In this document: piece by piece, positions 34,936 through 46,040 of the stretch
Position numbering within the stretch: the first letter of the stretch is position 1
Layout: the number at the start of each line of letters is the position of its first letter
NCBI GenBank assembly: GCA_021613375.1
Contig: CM038728.1
Location: 32,680,907-32,744,906 of the forward strand
DNA: 64,000 bases
From: Megaleporinus macrocephalus
Lineage: Eukaryota > Chordata > Actinopteri > Characiformes > Anostomidae
Direction: 5' to 3'
Made by a program: the position numbers and the translations under genes
Notes under the pieces: generated by a model
Database searches by the model: none
The model's input: the letters and a program-made list of their open reading frames with translations, nothing else
What the model was told of the DNA's origin: nothing

Positions 34936-35254
34936 TATTGGCTTAGTGGTCACAAAAAAAGCACAACACATTGCCATCACTTCTCTGTAAATTCCAAACT
35001 CTCTCGTGTTAAAGGCCACGATAGTTCACCGGATCATCTCTGTAGTTTCTGCTCACAGAAGCTCTTTAAAGTGCTGCAGTGAAATCGATCGCGGAGGTTA
35101 AACGCGGTGGCAGTCGCGCCGTTCATTAGCCGTCTCATGGCCGCTGCTGTGGACGGATACAATTTCCTACGTCTGTAAACAGGTCAGTGAAAGGGCAGCT
35201 GGCATTAGCAGCACATCTACAGACACAGTGACGGAGGGGACCGCGTCATCAGGC
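34936..35254. other. Unique, CpG-containing non-coding sequence
   Basis: More GC- and CpG-rich than its surroundings (35080-35160 and 35230-35255). No exon recognised. Could be conserved non-coding DNA, untested. Confidence 0.3.
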
Positions 35255-35480
35255 AAAGGTGGAGTACACCATGGACAGGTTACCAGTGCATCACATGGCC
35301 AACACACACTCACACCTACGGGCAGTTTAGAGTGTGGATCCTAACATGCATGTGTTTAGACTGTGGGAGGAAACCGGAGTACCCGGAGGAACCCACTCAA
35401 ACACAGAGAGACCATACACACTCCACACAGAACCATCCGGACCGGGAAACACTACACCACCATGCTACTACACATGAACA
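35255..35480 (+). mobile_element. Dispersed repeat with GACTGTGGGAGGAAACCGGA
   Basis: The block CACACTCACACCTACGGGCA, ATGCATGTGTTTAGACTGTG, GGAGGAAACCGGAGTACCCG, ACTCCACACAGAA is a very widespread interspersed repeat in fish genomes. Its usual position is near the end of a non-coding retroelement or MITE; I do not assign a formal family. Confidence 0.7.
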
Positions 35481-35547
35481 GTTTTATTCATTTTATTATT
35501 AAACACTAATCAAATAGCAAAACTATGTAACATAATCAACAAAAAGT

Positions 35548-35720
35548 ATTAAAGGGCCCATATCCTCCAGTTTCTGGACTTCCACCACCCATAACTCCAC
35601 AATAAATAGGCCATTTTTGTTACTGTGCCTTTAAAGGAGCATTTTGACCTGAAACTATAGTTTAACAAGAATTCCATTGAATATGTTCTCAAATATTCTA
35701 TATAAGAAAATCTCAATATG
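35548..35720 (+). mobile_element. Family G MITE, left-end fragment
   Basis: Begins ATTAAAGGGCCCATATCCTC, the family G terminus, with TTGTTACTGTGCCTTTAAAG shared with the copy at 60.7 kb. The right half is missing or too diverged. Confidence 0.65.
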
Positions 35721-36585
35721 TGTTTCACTTTATCCCTCTTTATATACTGTATATATATAGCATGCATTAAGAAAGTGATGGTTTAAAATAAAATGGAACT
35801 GATAATCAAAACAAACAGAACAATAATTATTTGCGCTTGAGTCGGTGCATTGCCTTGAGGCAACAGAAAGAAAAGATACAGTGAATCAAGAAATACAATT
35901 TTTGAATATGTAAACATTTAAAATAAAAACCAAATCTTTAAATTCTAAAAATGACTAACTAAAACTGATGACACTAGTAAAACACACTGCACACCTAGTG
36001 AAAATTACGTATAGATTAATACCAAACAAGTCTGATTTAGATAAATAAACAAACCTAAAGCAGAATTCTAAATGACTCACTCAAGTGGCTGCATAAGTCT
36101 TCCAGGCAATGAATATATTTAATTATTTCTGAAAGCTGTTTATGTAAATAAGCTTTACACTGAAATGTTTTAAACTGATTTAAATGTTTATGTTTTGATT
36201 TCTGAGTGAAACTGTTGTGTATCGCCCACGAATCGCACCATCCAAACAGCAGAAATTCATCTAACAGATGATGTGACCAAGCAAATACTTTTATTGGTTT
36301 ATTCAAACTTTACTTTAATTTACAGTAAATGTCAAGTTTTTGTAAAGTGAGGACAATGGGTTTGCAGTCCTGAGGCAACATTGCACAATACAGGGTTAAT
36401 GATAAGTTTAGATTTTATAGTATAGTATAAATATTCTTATTGTTTATTATGGTATCACATATTATTATTCATTGGAAAACAACAGATTTTCTCCATAGAG
36501 AATGAATAGGATAGAAAAGTGCACGCCAATCTACTGAACTTCTGCTCGACCGACAGCCACAGTTTCAGATACACCGAATCAGGGC
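35721..36585. other. Non-coding, AT-rich
   Basis: AT-rich unique sequence. The 83-aa minus-strand frame at 36055-36306 has no recognised similarity. Confidence 0.3.
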
Positions 36586-36589
36586 AGAC

Positions 36590-36957
36590 CCCCGACCACG
36601 ACTGCAGTGTTAGTTTGACCCCCACTCGTCTGTTTTCATTTTTTTCATCCCTCTTTTTTACCCCCCTAGAGTCCTATTTATTTTCAGACACATCCAAACT
36701 TCTTGGTTTCATTTAACCTACAGCCACCAACTGCATGTATTTACAACCCCAAACTCTAATCCACAGAAATACTGACCCACACTCCTTTATTTGTTGGTTA
36801 TTTATCCCTCGTTCCTCCCATAGGATTACATTCATTTTCGGCCAAACCCAAACATTCCGCTTTTGTTTAACCCACAGCCTCCAAACTGCCTGTACCCACT
36901 CAGGACAGATGACCAAACATCTAATCCACAGACATACTGACCCACACTCATCTATTT
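36590..36957. repeat. ~160-bp tandem repeat, about 2.3 copies
   Basis: GACCC(C/A)CACTC starts copies near 36617, 36774 and 36938. Shared parts are CATTTTTTTCATCCCTC / TTATTTATCCCTC, then CCAAACTTCTTGGTTTCATT / CCAAACATTCCGCTTTTGTT, then TTTAACCYACAGCC. Confidence 0.7.
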
Positions 36958-37289
36958 GAAATGCACTTGTTTAGTTATTATTAGCTATTTTTTCTGTACG
37001 ACCGTTGGCATCTATTTATATTTTTTCTTTTCATTTGTGTTCAAATACTACAAGGAAACACTCACTGTCATAAAGAGTAGCATAAATGTGCTATTCTGAG
37101 GGATCCTACCCAAACTGGCAACCCCGAACAGACTGTTTATGTGTGTCTCTCCTGGTAAGCAGAGCAGGAAACCCTTCTTCCTTCTGCAGTCATTCAATAC
37201 AGACCACCTCCAAATAAAGCCCACCCATAGCACACAAAGAACCTGCGAGATACATCATCAGACGGTGGCTTCCTAAACTTTCAATCCCA
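36958..37289. other. Non-coding, no recognisable feature
   Basis: Unique sequence with short frames only. Confidence 0.3.
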
Positions 37290-37590
37290 CCCCAAACAGT
37301 TTACACTGTGCCTTCATGACTGACATATGTAAATGAACTCTGATTGGCCGTCCCTCTTTCAAAAAGCAGTGTGAGCAGTCTGAAACACTCCTTATAACTT
37401 CAGTGTGAGTGGGTGGGGCTAAACTGCTATAGGTTAAATGTGAATGCGTGGATTATATGTAAATCTCTAAGCTAACTTTTGTGACATCACAATTCAAAAC
37501 AGGCTGTTTTCGGTTCTGTATATAGACAGAACGCGCTAAGAAGTCTGAAATAATATTTACATTTGGTTTTCCATGATATGGAATCTTTAA
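37290..37590 (+). mobile_element. Family G MITE, diverged copy
   Basis: Shares CTGACATATGTAAATGAACT, GGTGGGGCTAAACTG, TTTTGTGACATCA and TCTGTATATAGAC with the copy at 30.6-30.96 kb. Its GGTGGGGCTAAACTGCTATA segment resembles the unit of the 29-bp minisatellite at 5.5 kb. Confidence 0.7.
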
Positions 37591-38830
37591 GCTAATCAAT
37601 AATCTTTTTTCTTGAAATGAGCCCCGCCCCATTCACAGAAGCCGAGGGGAGCATGTGTTTTTCAGTAAAGAACTGGTAAATATGTTTTCCACCTTCAGAA
37701 GCATGAAACACTTCCAGTTATGTAACGCGGGGTGACATCTCACCCGCTGCTCCACTGTAATAAAAACAAGATGAGAAAAACAGCAGAGACGACATTCTGA
37801 TTAAAAATCCAGTCTCAGGAGCAACAGGCACATCTGCACCAGCCTGAGGAGCACATCCACACTCACTGTGACTGAGATACTGAACCCAAAGTCCTGTTAC
37901 ACCATCACACGCTTTAATACTGCCACATACAGCACTGCGCAAAATTCATTTAACAACGACCAAAACTTCAGAATGAAGAAATTAAATCAGAAAATCACCA
38001 GAGAACCCATAACAAACTCTAATATCAGCTGTCTGAGTTTTTAGTGAGTCAAATTTCTACCTTTATTACAACTTTAGTTCTTTTTTAATTCCTCAGAGAG
38101 AGACTCACCTCATCTATACTTCTAAGTTCAGTCTTAGCAGCTGGTTTAACATTTTCTGCTTCCCACAAGCCTGGAAACTCAAGGTTCTAGCCATAGGACT
38201 AAGCTTTCTAGCATGATTGTCCCATTCTCTGTTAGAGTCTGACTGATGGAGACAGTGTTGGTGGGTCAACCAGTTGGTGGGTCTACCAGGTGTTCCAGGT
38301 GTTTGTTAGGAGTTTTGTTTTCTTTAGAGCTGTTAAACAAGTTTTAGCTAACTGTTGGATTCTCTCTTTCTTTCTGCAAGTGGATTGTCTTTTATTCTTA
38401 AAACATTTTATACATAAAAAATAATAAATGAAGGGTGGACTAAGAACTTAAACATCTCAAATCTAGTCAGTTTATTAAAGATTAATTTCAGGACTGCTGC
38501 AGAAATACTGTTAGTTAAGCTGTTTCTAGATATTGTTTCGTAACCTCTATGCATTAAGTGTTTTAAGTGTTTTAAGTGTTTAAGTGTTGTAAAACATCTA
38601 ATTCTATTATTGCATTCATATATATATATATATATATTCACATATATTCACATATATACAGTGTATAGTGTAGCCCCACCGTGACCCTGACTAGGGATAA
38701 AGTGGCAGATAATAGATGGATGGAGATGATGACCCACTTCAGCTTATAAGATACAGCTCATAACATAGACATCAGTATCAATACTTATTCCTTTCTCTTC
38801 TAAACTGCTTATCTTCCTGGGTCATGGAGA
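37591..38830. other. Non-coding; short microsatellite and retroelement-like tail
   Basis: Unique sequence with a (TTTTAAG TG)-like triplet near 38558-38590, (AT)n at 38617-38637 and a GACTAGGGATAAAGTGGCAG then ATAGATGGATGG tail at 38690-38725, which resembles the 3' end of common fish retroelements. Confidence 0.4.
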
Positions 38831-39270
38831 GTAGGGTCGTGTGATACTGACATAAAATTATATTTATGTAATTTTGTGGATAACGATAATAAACAATATT
38901 GTGCATTATTTAAAAATGTGTTTGTAAAGTCTTATATTTACTAGCTTTATTATTAATATCCATCCATCCATTATCTTCCGCTTTATCCTGCTAGTTGGGG
39001 TCTGTAGACGAGGCTGGCGGTGTCTGAGTTTCTGCCCCTGGTGCCATGCGTTCACTCATTTTCAGCTTTAGGTGTGTTGTTTAGGCAGCTATGCTAACTT
39101 TAGCCTATGCTAGCACACAGTATGGGCACTCTGAATGTGCACTCTCAGAGGCCTATACTAAAGCATGAAGGTTTCCCAGTCAGTAGCGTAATCGATAACG
39201 TCAGTTTGAGCATCGTTAACAAGGCAATTAAGATATTGTCATAGATGATATATATCACACACCCCTAACA
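38831..39270 (+). mobile_element. hAT-like MITE (GTAGGGTCGTGTGAT ... ATCACACACCCCTAA)
   Basis: Imperfect inverted ends: GTAGGGTCGTGTGATACT on the left and ATATATCACACACCCCTAAC on the right. The interior has ATAACGATAATAAACAATAT and other alternating A/T text typical of hAT MITEs. I could not find a convincing target duplication. Confidence 0.55.
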
Positions 39271-39379
39271 AAGAGTTGATGGAGCTTATCCCAGTGCTTA
39301 CTGGGCAGAAGGCAGGAAACACCCAGGACATGCCATTCCATCACACTTGTACAAGTCATTGCTATTAGTTTGGTCAAAG

Positions 39380-39640
39380 TTTAGTACATCTATTGGTACT
39401 AAAGTGTGGTGTTCCACATGGCTCTGTTCTAGGACCTACATGATTTGCCTTAAATATGATCCCACTGGGTACCATTATCAGGAAACATGGTATAAATCTT
39501 CATTGCTACGCTGATTACACACAGCTGTATGTTTCAGATAGACCAGAAGGATTTCAGCTTAATAAAATAGAGGACTAAACAAATAAAAGACTGAATGTCA
39601 CTCAGCTAAAACAGAAATTCTTCTTTGATAGTAAATATGT
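39380..39640 (+). pseudogene. L2-like LINE reverse transcriptase fragment
   Basis: Plus-strand translation in shifting frames recalls the GVPxGSVLGPxLF block (GTGTTCCACATGGCTCTGTT), the MxPLGxII block, and then [12 protein letters not shown] (about 39500-39540). The last is the YADD catalytic motif of non-LTR reverse transcriptases with the second Asp changed to Tyr. Stops and frameshifts mark it as dead. The L2 clade is inferred from the HCYADDTQLY context, known from that clade in fish. Confidence 0.7.
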
Positions 39641-39679
39641 GTATATTTGTGTTGTAGACATGATAACCTCTGGTTCCCG

Positions 39680-39712
39680 ATAGATAGATAGATAGATAGA
39701 TAGATAGACAGA
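39680..39712. repeat. (GATA)n microsatellite
   Basis: About seven GATA units, marking the edge of the next element. Confidence 0.9.
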
Positions 39713-39958
39713 TGTTTGTTGGGTTAAAACGTCTGGCCACTAGATGGCAGTGCTGTAATCCATTTTTAGCTCCACTCCAACATTAACAAGCAGCACAAGA
39801 GCGCAATGCTATTGTAAGCATTGGTAAATCTGTTCATACAGTGGTGTGTTTTAATAGTAGGATTTGAAAATCACAATATATCACGATATATTGAATCGTG
39901 AGAGCTGTATCACGAAACGTATTGTATCACTAGGTTCTTGCTAATACACAGCCCTACT
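39713..39958 (-). mobile_element. hAT-like MITE, inverted copy of 41806-42130
   Basis: Ends AATACACAGCCCTACTAC, the reverse complement of ACTAGGGCTGTGTTTT at 41808. Shared interior: CTAGATGGCAGTGCTGTAAT, ACAGTGGTGTGTTTTAATAG and a GAATCGTGAG/GTATCACGA region. The two copies are about 2 kb apart in opposite orientation. Confidence 0.75.
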
Positions 39959-40755
39959 ACTAATGCATGACTGTGTCTGAATCAGTCTGAGAGCCTGTCA
40001 CTGCAGTAGATCCTAGTGAACCTAATAAAATAACCCAGATGGGATGATGGACCACCTCAGCAGGGGGACCACTAGAGCTACCAGAACAGTGCAGGACACC
40101 AGCAAAGGGTGATATACAGTATGTATAATTATAGAAGACATGGTGACGCCTGGTTACCATCACCACCACTGTAAACCTGGGAAATTCAACCTCATGACAA
40201 TGAAGAGGAATCAGTGAGGTGGTCTAAATATTTAGCCAAGCCTCTGTTTAATAATTATTACATCAATTAATTTAATTATTTATTTATCTACATGGGAGGC
40301 AGGTATTTCTTTCTCTGTGCGTTCCCTCAAAGCCGAGTGAGGAGATGAACGAACAGCAGCTCTGCGTAATCAACTCCGTGCAGAGAGAGTCCGTCCAAAT
40401 CACATCCCGGAGATACGTTGCCATGGTTTCTGTCATGACCCCAACCTAGCTGTCTATACTTCAGCTTGTTTATTTCTTAGAAAAATCAAGCTTTTAAACT
40501 TCCGCCCACCCCTCCCGCCAACACCCCCCCAAAAAAGGGGGAATTTCAGCATTTCGGATCAGCCACAGTGACTACAACAGACGTTCCAAAGATCCTCCAC
40601 GTAACATAAAGCTTCTATACTGAATATCACTCTCTGGAAATAGAACACACTCCACAGCGTACGAGGAACAGCAGAACCAGCATCGCATCGGAAAACTGCC
40701 CAGCAAAAGTTTGGTGACAACAACCAAATCATAACCTAACCGCTATTTAGAGGAA
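39959..40755. other. Non-coding, with a small dispersed repeat
   Basis: The motif ACGCCTGGTTACCATCACCA (40146) recurs at about 57928 and is probably a small interspersed repeat. Otherwise unique. Confidence 0.4.
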
Positions 40756-40870
40756 AATAGGGCTGCACCTAACGATTAATTTCATAATCGATTCATCTAA
40801 TTTTTTCATTTTTCAATTAGTTGATTAATCTAATGATTAGAATTTCAATTACTCTGAGTGTGTTAGGAAT
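40756..40870 (+). mobile_element. hAT-like terminus (AGGGCTGCACCTAACGATTAA)
   Basis: AGGGCTGCACCTAACGATTA followed by repeated ATAATCGATT / TTGATTAATC is the usual left end of a fish hAT MITE. I did not find the right end with confidence. Confidence 0.5.
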
Positions 40871-41805
40871 TATATATATTATAATACAATACGCAGGGTC
40901 ATCCTAGATATTACGTATTAAAGGGTACCTCAAACACATGTGACCTATAAATGGGAGTCTACACTCGACTTTTAGAGGCACAAATGACACGTTGCCTACA
41001 CGCCTCACACACAAGAACTCGGACAGTTTGTGGACTATATATTTTGACAGAGATCCATTTGAGAAGCAGCTATGTGTGTTTTAAAGCTCCTGCGGTATCA
41101 GAACAGTCTTAGGTTCTACACTGGACGATTAAAAAACGGTTAGCAATGCGTAGTGAAGTGATTACTACTGAAAGAAACATGCTAAAGGCTCATTTATGCT
41201 CAACGTTAAATACAGATACGCACTGAGTCTTCTGTCCGTACTCTGCATTCATTTTGTACATATATTCATTTTCGGAAAGCTTACGGATACAGACGAGATG
41301 AAGCAATACCACTGGAGACCTTTGGGGGCAGGGCAAGACGCGACCTCTTCCATACAAACATGATGAAGAAGAAATGGCAGGACTCTTTTGAAAAGAGGTT
41401 GTGCAAGTTGATTAGAAATTCCTCTAAGTCTCTTATTCGCGGAGACAAACAGTCGCTTTTCTTCGTTAAATAATAAAAACTAAATAAAGAACTACAAGCT
41501 CATCCACCGCCGCCATGCTTGATTTACTCCGAACTGCCCTCTACTGGACGTGTTGCTCAGCAATCATGTAAACGGAGCTGACGCAGAGAAGTGTGAGGGC
41601 AGTAACGGCTATATCGCTTCAAACACAGGCAGACATAAAATATAAATCAGCCGCTACATGTTAATAATTGTAAAATCTGTGTTTCTATTTAAAATACTCC
41701 CACAACTTTAGATGCACACAGATAAATCCATGCAATCAGTAGGCGTGGCCATCTTTGCGATGCATTGACACACGTTATGCAAATTTTGTAACTGAATATG
41801 TCAAT
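40871..41805. other. Non-coding, possibly the interior of a hAT-like element
   Basis: Unique sequence. The short frames do not resemble hAT transposase. Confidence 0.3.
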
Positions 41806-42180
41806 TACTAGGGCTGTGTTTTGGCAAGAACCTGCCGATACAATACGTATCATGATACAGTGTTCACGATGCAATATATCAAGATATACTGCGATACTGC
41901 AGCAAAGCAATATAATGCGATTTTTCAAATCCTACTATTAAAACACACCACTGTATGAACAGGTTTGTCAATGCTTACAATAGCACTGCGCCCTTGTGCT
42001 ACTTGTTAATGTTGGAGTAGAGCTGAAAACGGATTACAGCACTGCCATCTAGTGGTCAGATGTTTAAACACAACACACAATGGGTCACTGTCTGCCTGGA
42101 ATCTGTGTCTTGATACTGTTTTTTAAGAATCGATACAGTATCACTACACAAAATATCCCTATATTTAATATTTCAGTATT
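41806..42180 (+). mobile_element. hAT-like MITE, plus-strand copy
   Basis: Begins TTACTAGGGCTGTGTTTTGG, followed by CGATACAATACGTATCATGA. Shares the ACAGCACTGCCATCTAGTGG block with the inverted copy at 39713-39958. Confidence 0.7.
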
Positions 42181-42509
42181 TTCTTAAACTTATCGATTAT
42201 GTCTCTTACAATTAGGTATCTGCACGATATTAGTGACAGTGTGTGTTTGGGAGTATGTGGAGGAGAAATGCAGCTCTCCTACATAGATATTTAGTCTGTT
42301 GACCATTGCACTCAGTTCACATGGACAGCTCTGTAGATTTTGTTGTTAATTTTATTCAAAAAAGCTGCAAAAATAAAGAAACTGCAGCTTAAAACACTAA
42401 CCAAAGCCCCACCCACGTTCTCCTCTTTCACCTCTCCGGTATTTTAGATCAGAGCGGAAGGGTTTTAATATGCATTTTGAAGAACAGCCAGCGCTCCTGA
42501 ACTCCTTAC
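42181..42509. other. Non-coding, no recognisable feature
   Basis: Unique sequence between the hAT-like copy and the possible 5' exon. Confidence 0.3.
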
Positions 42510-42601
42510 CTGAACAGGTTCATCTACATCAACAACTCCTGCAGCAGCTCCTCCTTCAGTGAGTCTCAGACGCTATACACTCCACACAGAGACACCCTCA
42601 C
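42510..42601 (-). other. Candidate non-coding 5' exon (bean1?)
   Basis: On the minus strand a (CT)n tract ending CTCTCTCAG (AG at 42603-42602) makes a strong polypyrimidine acceptor, and 92 nt later TTCAG/GTAAGG (GT at 42509-42508) is a strong donor. All three frames contain a stop, so it would be mainly 5' UTR; an ATG lies 14 nt before the donor. It sits in the right place and orientation for a bean1 5' exon, but both sites could be chance, since the tract is a microsatellite. Confidence 0.2.

Positions 42602-42602
<1 letters not shown>

Positions 42603-42640
<38 letters not shown>
42603..42640. repeat. (GA)n microsatellite
   Basis: About 19 GA dinucleotides. Confidence 0.95.
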
Positions 42641-42643
<3 letters not shown>

Positions 42644-43253
42644 ATATAGTAATGCAGTAAACTGGCGTCTTGCAAACATTCAGCTCATCTGTACTTTAAT
42701 AAATACAGATATTAGTTATAAATATCAGATATAATTTATAAACCTCAGATATTAATTATAAAAATCCTATTAGTTATAAATAACAGATATTATACATATC
42801 ACATATTTATAAAAGTCAGATAATAAATATAAAAAAAATCAGATAAATATAAATATCAGCTGATCTTAAACGTCCGGTCGGTTCCATTGACTCCTATATA
42901 ATCGTACATCCCTACCGACTGATGGTTTTATACACCATCAGTTCTGAATAAGACAATCTGATTGGCTCGTTGTTTATTTCTTTCACTGAGTGCCGGTTGC
43001 TAAGTAACCACTGGCTTTGAGCTGCAGCTAACATTACTAAGTTTCTTGTTCAGCACATACAGAAACACAAAACACACACGTTTAAAAACTTCTACAGGAT
43101 AATATTCCAGCTGCAGCCCCTTCAGACTACATCAGGTCAGCTAACAGGACGAGCGGTCGAACACCGCCCACACCGAAAACACATACTTACACGCTCGGAC
43201 AGATCCGGACAGACTCGATGGTGGTCAGAACGAGCAGAGTGTCAAACAGGAGA

Positions 43254-43257
<4 letters not shown>
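42641..43257. other. Non-coding; strong splice-donor match on the minus strand
   Basis: AT-rich on the left (variants of ATCAGATATTAATTATAAA), then unique and CpG-containing. On the minus strand GTAAGTATG at 43190-43182 is a near-perfect donor. If used, an exon would end at 43191. No confident upstream start or promoter is visible, because the GA array occupies that position. Confidence 0.3.
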
Positions 43258-43316
<59 letters not shown>

Positions 43317-43337
43317 CAGAGAGAGAGAGAGAGAGAG

Positions 43338-43372
<35 letters not shown>

Positions 43373-43521
43373 CAGAGAGAGAGAGAGATACAGAGAGAGA
43401 GAGAGAAAGAGAGAGAGAGAGGGAGAGAGAGAGAGAGAGATACAGAGAGAGAGAGAGAGAGAGAGAGGCAGAGAGAGAGGGAGAGAGAGATACAGAGAGA
43501 GAGATACAGAGAGAGAGGGAA

Positions 43522-43573
<52 letters not shown>

Positions 43574-43610
43574 GGAGAGAGGGAAAGAGACAGAGAGAGA
43601 GAGAACAGAG
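43258..43610. repeat. (GA)n array with GATACAGAGA interruptions
   Basis: About 350 bp of almost pure purine on the plus strand, broken at intervals by TACA, GGGA and AAAG. The 133-codon Arg-Glu frame is a repeat artefact. Confidence 0.97.
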
Positions 43611-43689
43611 TTAGATTAAGAACAAGTGAGAGACCAAACTTACCTTATTTTTTCTCCCTGACAAAACAGCTTTAGGTTGACCAGCAGGT
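43611..43689. other. Short unique spacer
   Basis: Nothing recognised. Confidence 0.3.
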
Positions 43690-44204
43690 AAGAGTGGACA
43701 GGTAAAAGCGCACAGGTGAGAGACGACAGGTGAGATGGAATAGGTGAGTGTGGACAGGTGACTGGTTAGACAGAATAGGTAAGTTTGGACAGGTGAAATG
43801 GAATAGGTGAGTGTGGACAGGTGACTGGTTAGAGAGAATAGGTAAGTTTGGATAGGTGAAATGGAATAGGTGAGGGTGGACAGGTGACTGGTTAGAGAGA
43901 ATAGGTAAGTTTGGACAGGTGAAATGGAATAGGTGAGGGTGGACAGGTGACTGGTTAGAGAGAATAGGTAAGTTTGGACAGGTGAAATGGAATAGGTGAG
44001 TGTGGACAGGTGACTGGTTAGAGAGAATAGGTAAGTTTGGACAGGTGAAATGGAATAGGTGAGTGTGGACAGGTGACTGGTTAGAGAGAATAGGTAAGTT
44101 TGGACAGGTGAAATGGAATAGGTGAGGGTGGACAGGTGACTGGTTAGAGAGAATAGGTAAGTTTGGACAGGTGAAATGGAATAGGTGAGGGTGGACAGGT
44201 GTAT
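43690..44204. repeat. 63-bp minisatellite (GGACAGGTGAAATGGAATAGG)
   Basis: About seven well-kept units of 63 bp (ATGGAATAGG at 43861 and again at 43924) plus diverged copies on the left. Sub-structure: GGTGRGKGTGGACAGGTGACT and GAGAATAGGTAAGTTTGGAC. Confidence 0.92.
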
Positions 44205-44860
44205 ATATACTCTTACTCTGATTTCATTAAAAAAATACTCAGTGTATATATACTCTTACTCTGATTTTATTAAAAAAAATACTCAGTGTATATATACTCT
44301 TACTCTGATTTCTTTCAGATTACTCGGTGTATATATACTCTTACTCTGATTTCTTTAAGATTTCTCAGTGTATATATACTCTTACTCTGATTTCTTTCAG
44401 ATTACTCGGTGTATATATACTCTTACTCTGATTTCTTTCAGATTACTCAGTGTATATATACTCTTACTCTGATTTCTTTCAGATTACTCGGTGTATATAT
44501 ACTCTTACTCTGATTTCTTTAAGATTTCTCAGTGTATATATACTCTTATTCTGATTTCTTTCAGATTACTCAGTATATATACTCTTCCTCTGATTTCTTT
44601 CATATCACTCAGTGTATATATACTCTTACTCTGATTTCTTTCATATCACTCAGTGTATATATACTCTTACTCTGATTTCTTTCAGTTTACTCAGTGTATA
44701 TATACTCTTACTCTGATTTCTTTCAGTTTACTCAGTGTATATATACTCTTCCTCTGATTTCTTTCATATCACTCAGTGTATATATACTCTTCCTCTGATT
44801 TCTTTCAGATTACTCACCTTATATACTCTTACTCTGATTACTCTTATTCTAATTTCTTTT
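44205..44860. repeat. 41-bp minisatellite (GTGTATATATACTCTTACTC)
   Basis: About 15 units of 41 bp, GTGTATATATACTCTTACTC then TGATTTCTTTCAGATTACTC. Each intact unit contains CTGATTTCTTTCAG, which looks like a splice acceptor on the plus strand, and a TATATATA core. It directly follows the 63-bp array. Confidence 0.93.
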
Positions 44861-45249
44861 TCCAGATCTCTCAGTATGTATGTTCTCTTATTCTGATATC
44901 TTTCACATTACTCAGTACATACACATTACTCTGCCGATACTCAGAGTTCAGGTATAATCAGGCATTACACGTAATTAATAAATATTATTGTGCAAAGAAC
45001 TAGAGAAGTGACCTCACATGTGGTGCATGTTGTACAGAGTGGACTGCAGTTAAACCTGTTGGCAGTTTAGACTCTAAACTTTAGCACAAAATCATCTCAT
45101 AAACCAAAAGCCTTTTTTAAATATAGCGCATTAAAAAACAGCAGCATCAATAAATGTCAATAGACTAGGAAGCTTTAGATTAGATGACATGTTGCCTTCA
45201 ACGCTAATATACGCAGAGAAATACACAACAATCACTAACAAGCTCGTGC
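44861..45249. other. Non-coding, no recognisable feature
   Basis: Unique AT-rich sequence. Confidence 0.3.
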
Positions 45250-45720
45250 GCTCATGCAGTTGACGCCCAGCCCGACTGCACGTGCGTTTGCACACTCACC
45301 CCTCTGCACGCACGAAGATGCCCGCGTGCCACTGAGTAGACCTCGCGCTGCCCACTTTCACTCCATGCCATCCTCCGCCTCGCTTACCGCAGCACGAGCT
45401 CAAATCATAAATGTCTCTTTCTCGCTCTCAGCCTTTCATGGCCAGGCCCCGTGCACAGCTCGCGAGGACAAAAAAGCTGCACGAGACTCTCAGCTCCGCA
45501 TCTCTCCTCAATCTCTTTCAGTACCCAAAATATCACCAGTGCACGCGCTTAACCTACATTTCCGTTAGCATCCCTGCACACAGAGCGATGGAGAGCGGCG
45601 CGCGGACGACGTGGACCACACTGTGCCTGTATCGTTCACCAACGAGTCGGTTCTTTGAATCGGTTCTTCGTTGGGAGTCGACTCTCGCCGATTTTTTCTT
45701 TTCTTTTTGTGTTTTGTAAA
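45250..45720. other. CpG-rich segment of unknown nature
   Basis: Unusually rich in CpG for the window (GTGCGTTTGCAC, CGCGCGGACGACG and others). Overlapping plus-strand frames of about 100 codons are open in two registers but have no known domains. Near 45640, AACGAGTCGGTTCTTTGAAT then CGGTTCTTCG resembles the ends of fish DNA transposons, so I favour a relatively young mobile element over a CpG-island promoter. Confidence 0.35.
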
Positions 45721-46040
45721 GTAAGTCAAACTAATTTTGGAAAATCAACTATCAACTGGTACAATCATACCGAATGAAGAGTCTTTTGGGAATCAAAATA
45801 GCCGATTCTTTATTCATAAATTGAGCCAACTGATTCGATTTACTATAAAGATCCGGAATCCCAGGCGCCCATCACTTGTGTCTGTCTTTTCCACACCCAT
45901 GTTTCCCCAGGACGCGCTCTGGGATTGGCTAGTGAAGCCCCGCCTCCTGCACTTGGATTGGCTAGTTAGTTTAAACTTACAGGCAACGAATTCATAAACA
46001 AATAGCACAGAATATCTTAAATACATCAAAATACATACCT
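45721..46040. other. Non-coding, probable continuation of the same element
   Basis: Contains further GATTCTTT / TGATTCGATTT text like that at 45640. No gene. Confidence 0.3.

Noticed and set aside
43218..43619. 133-codon Arg/Glu-rich frame on the plus strand
   Set aside because: It is the translation of a (GA)n array; every frame of such a repeat is open.
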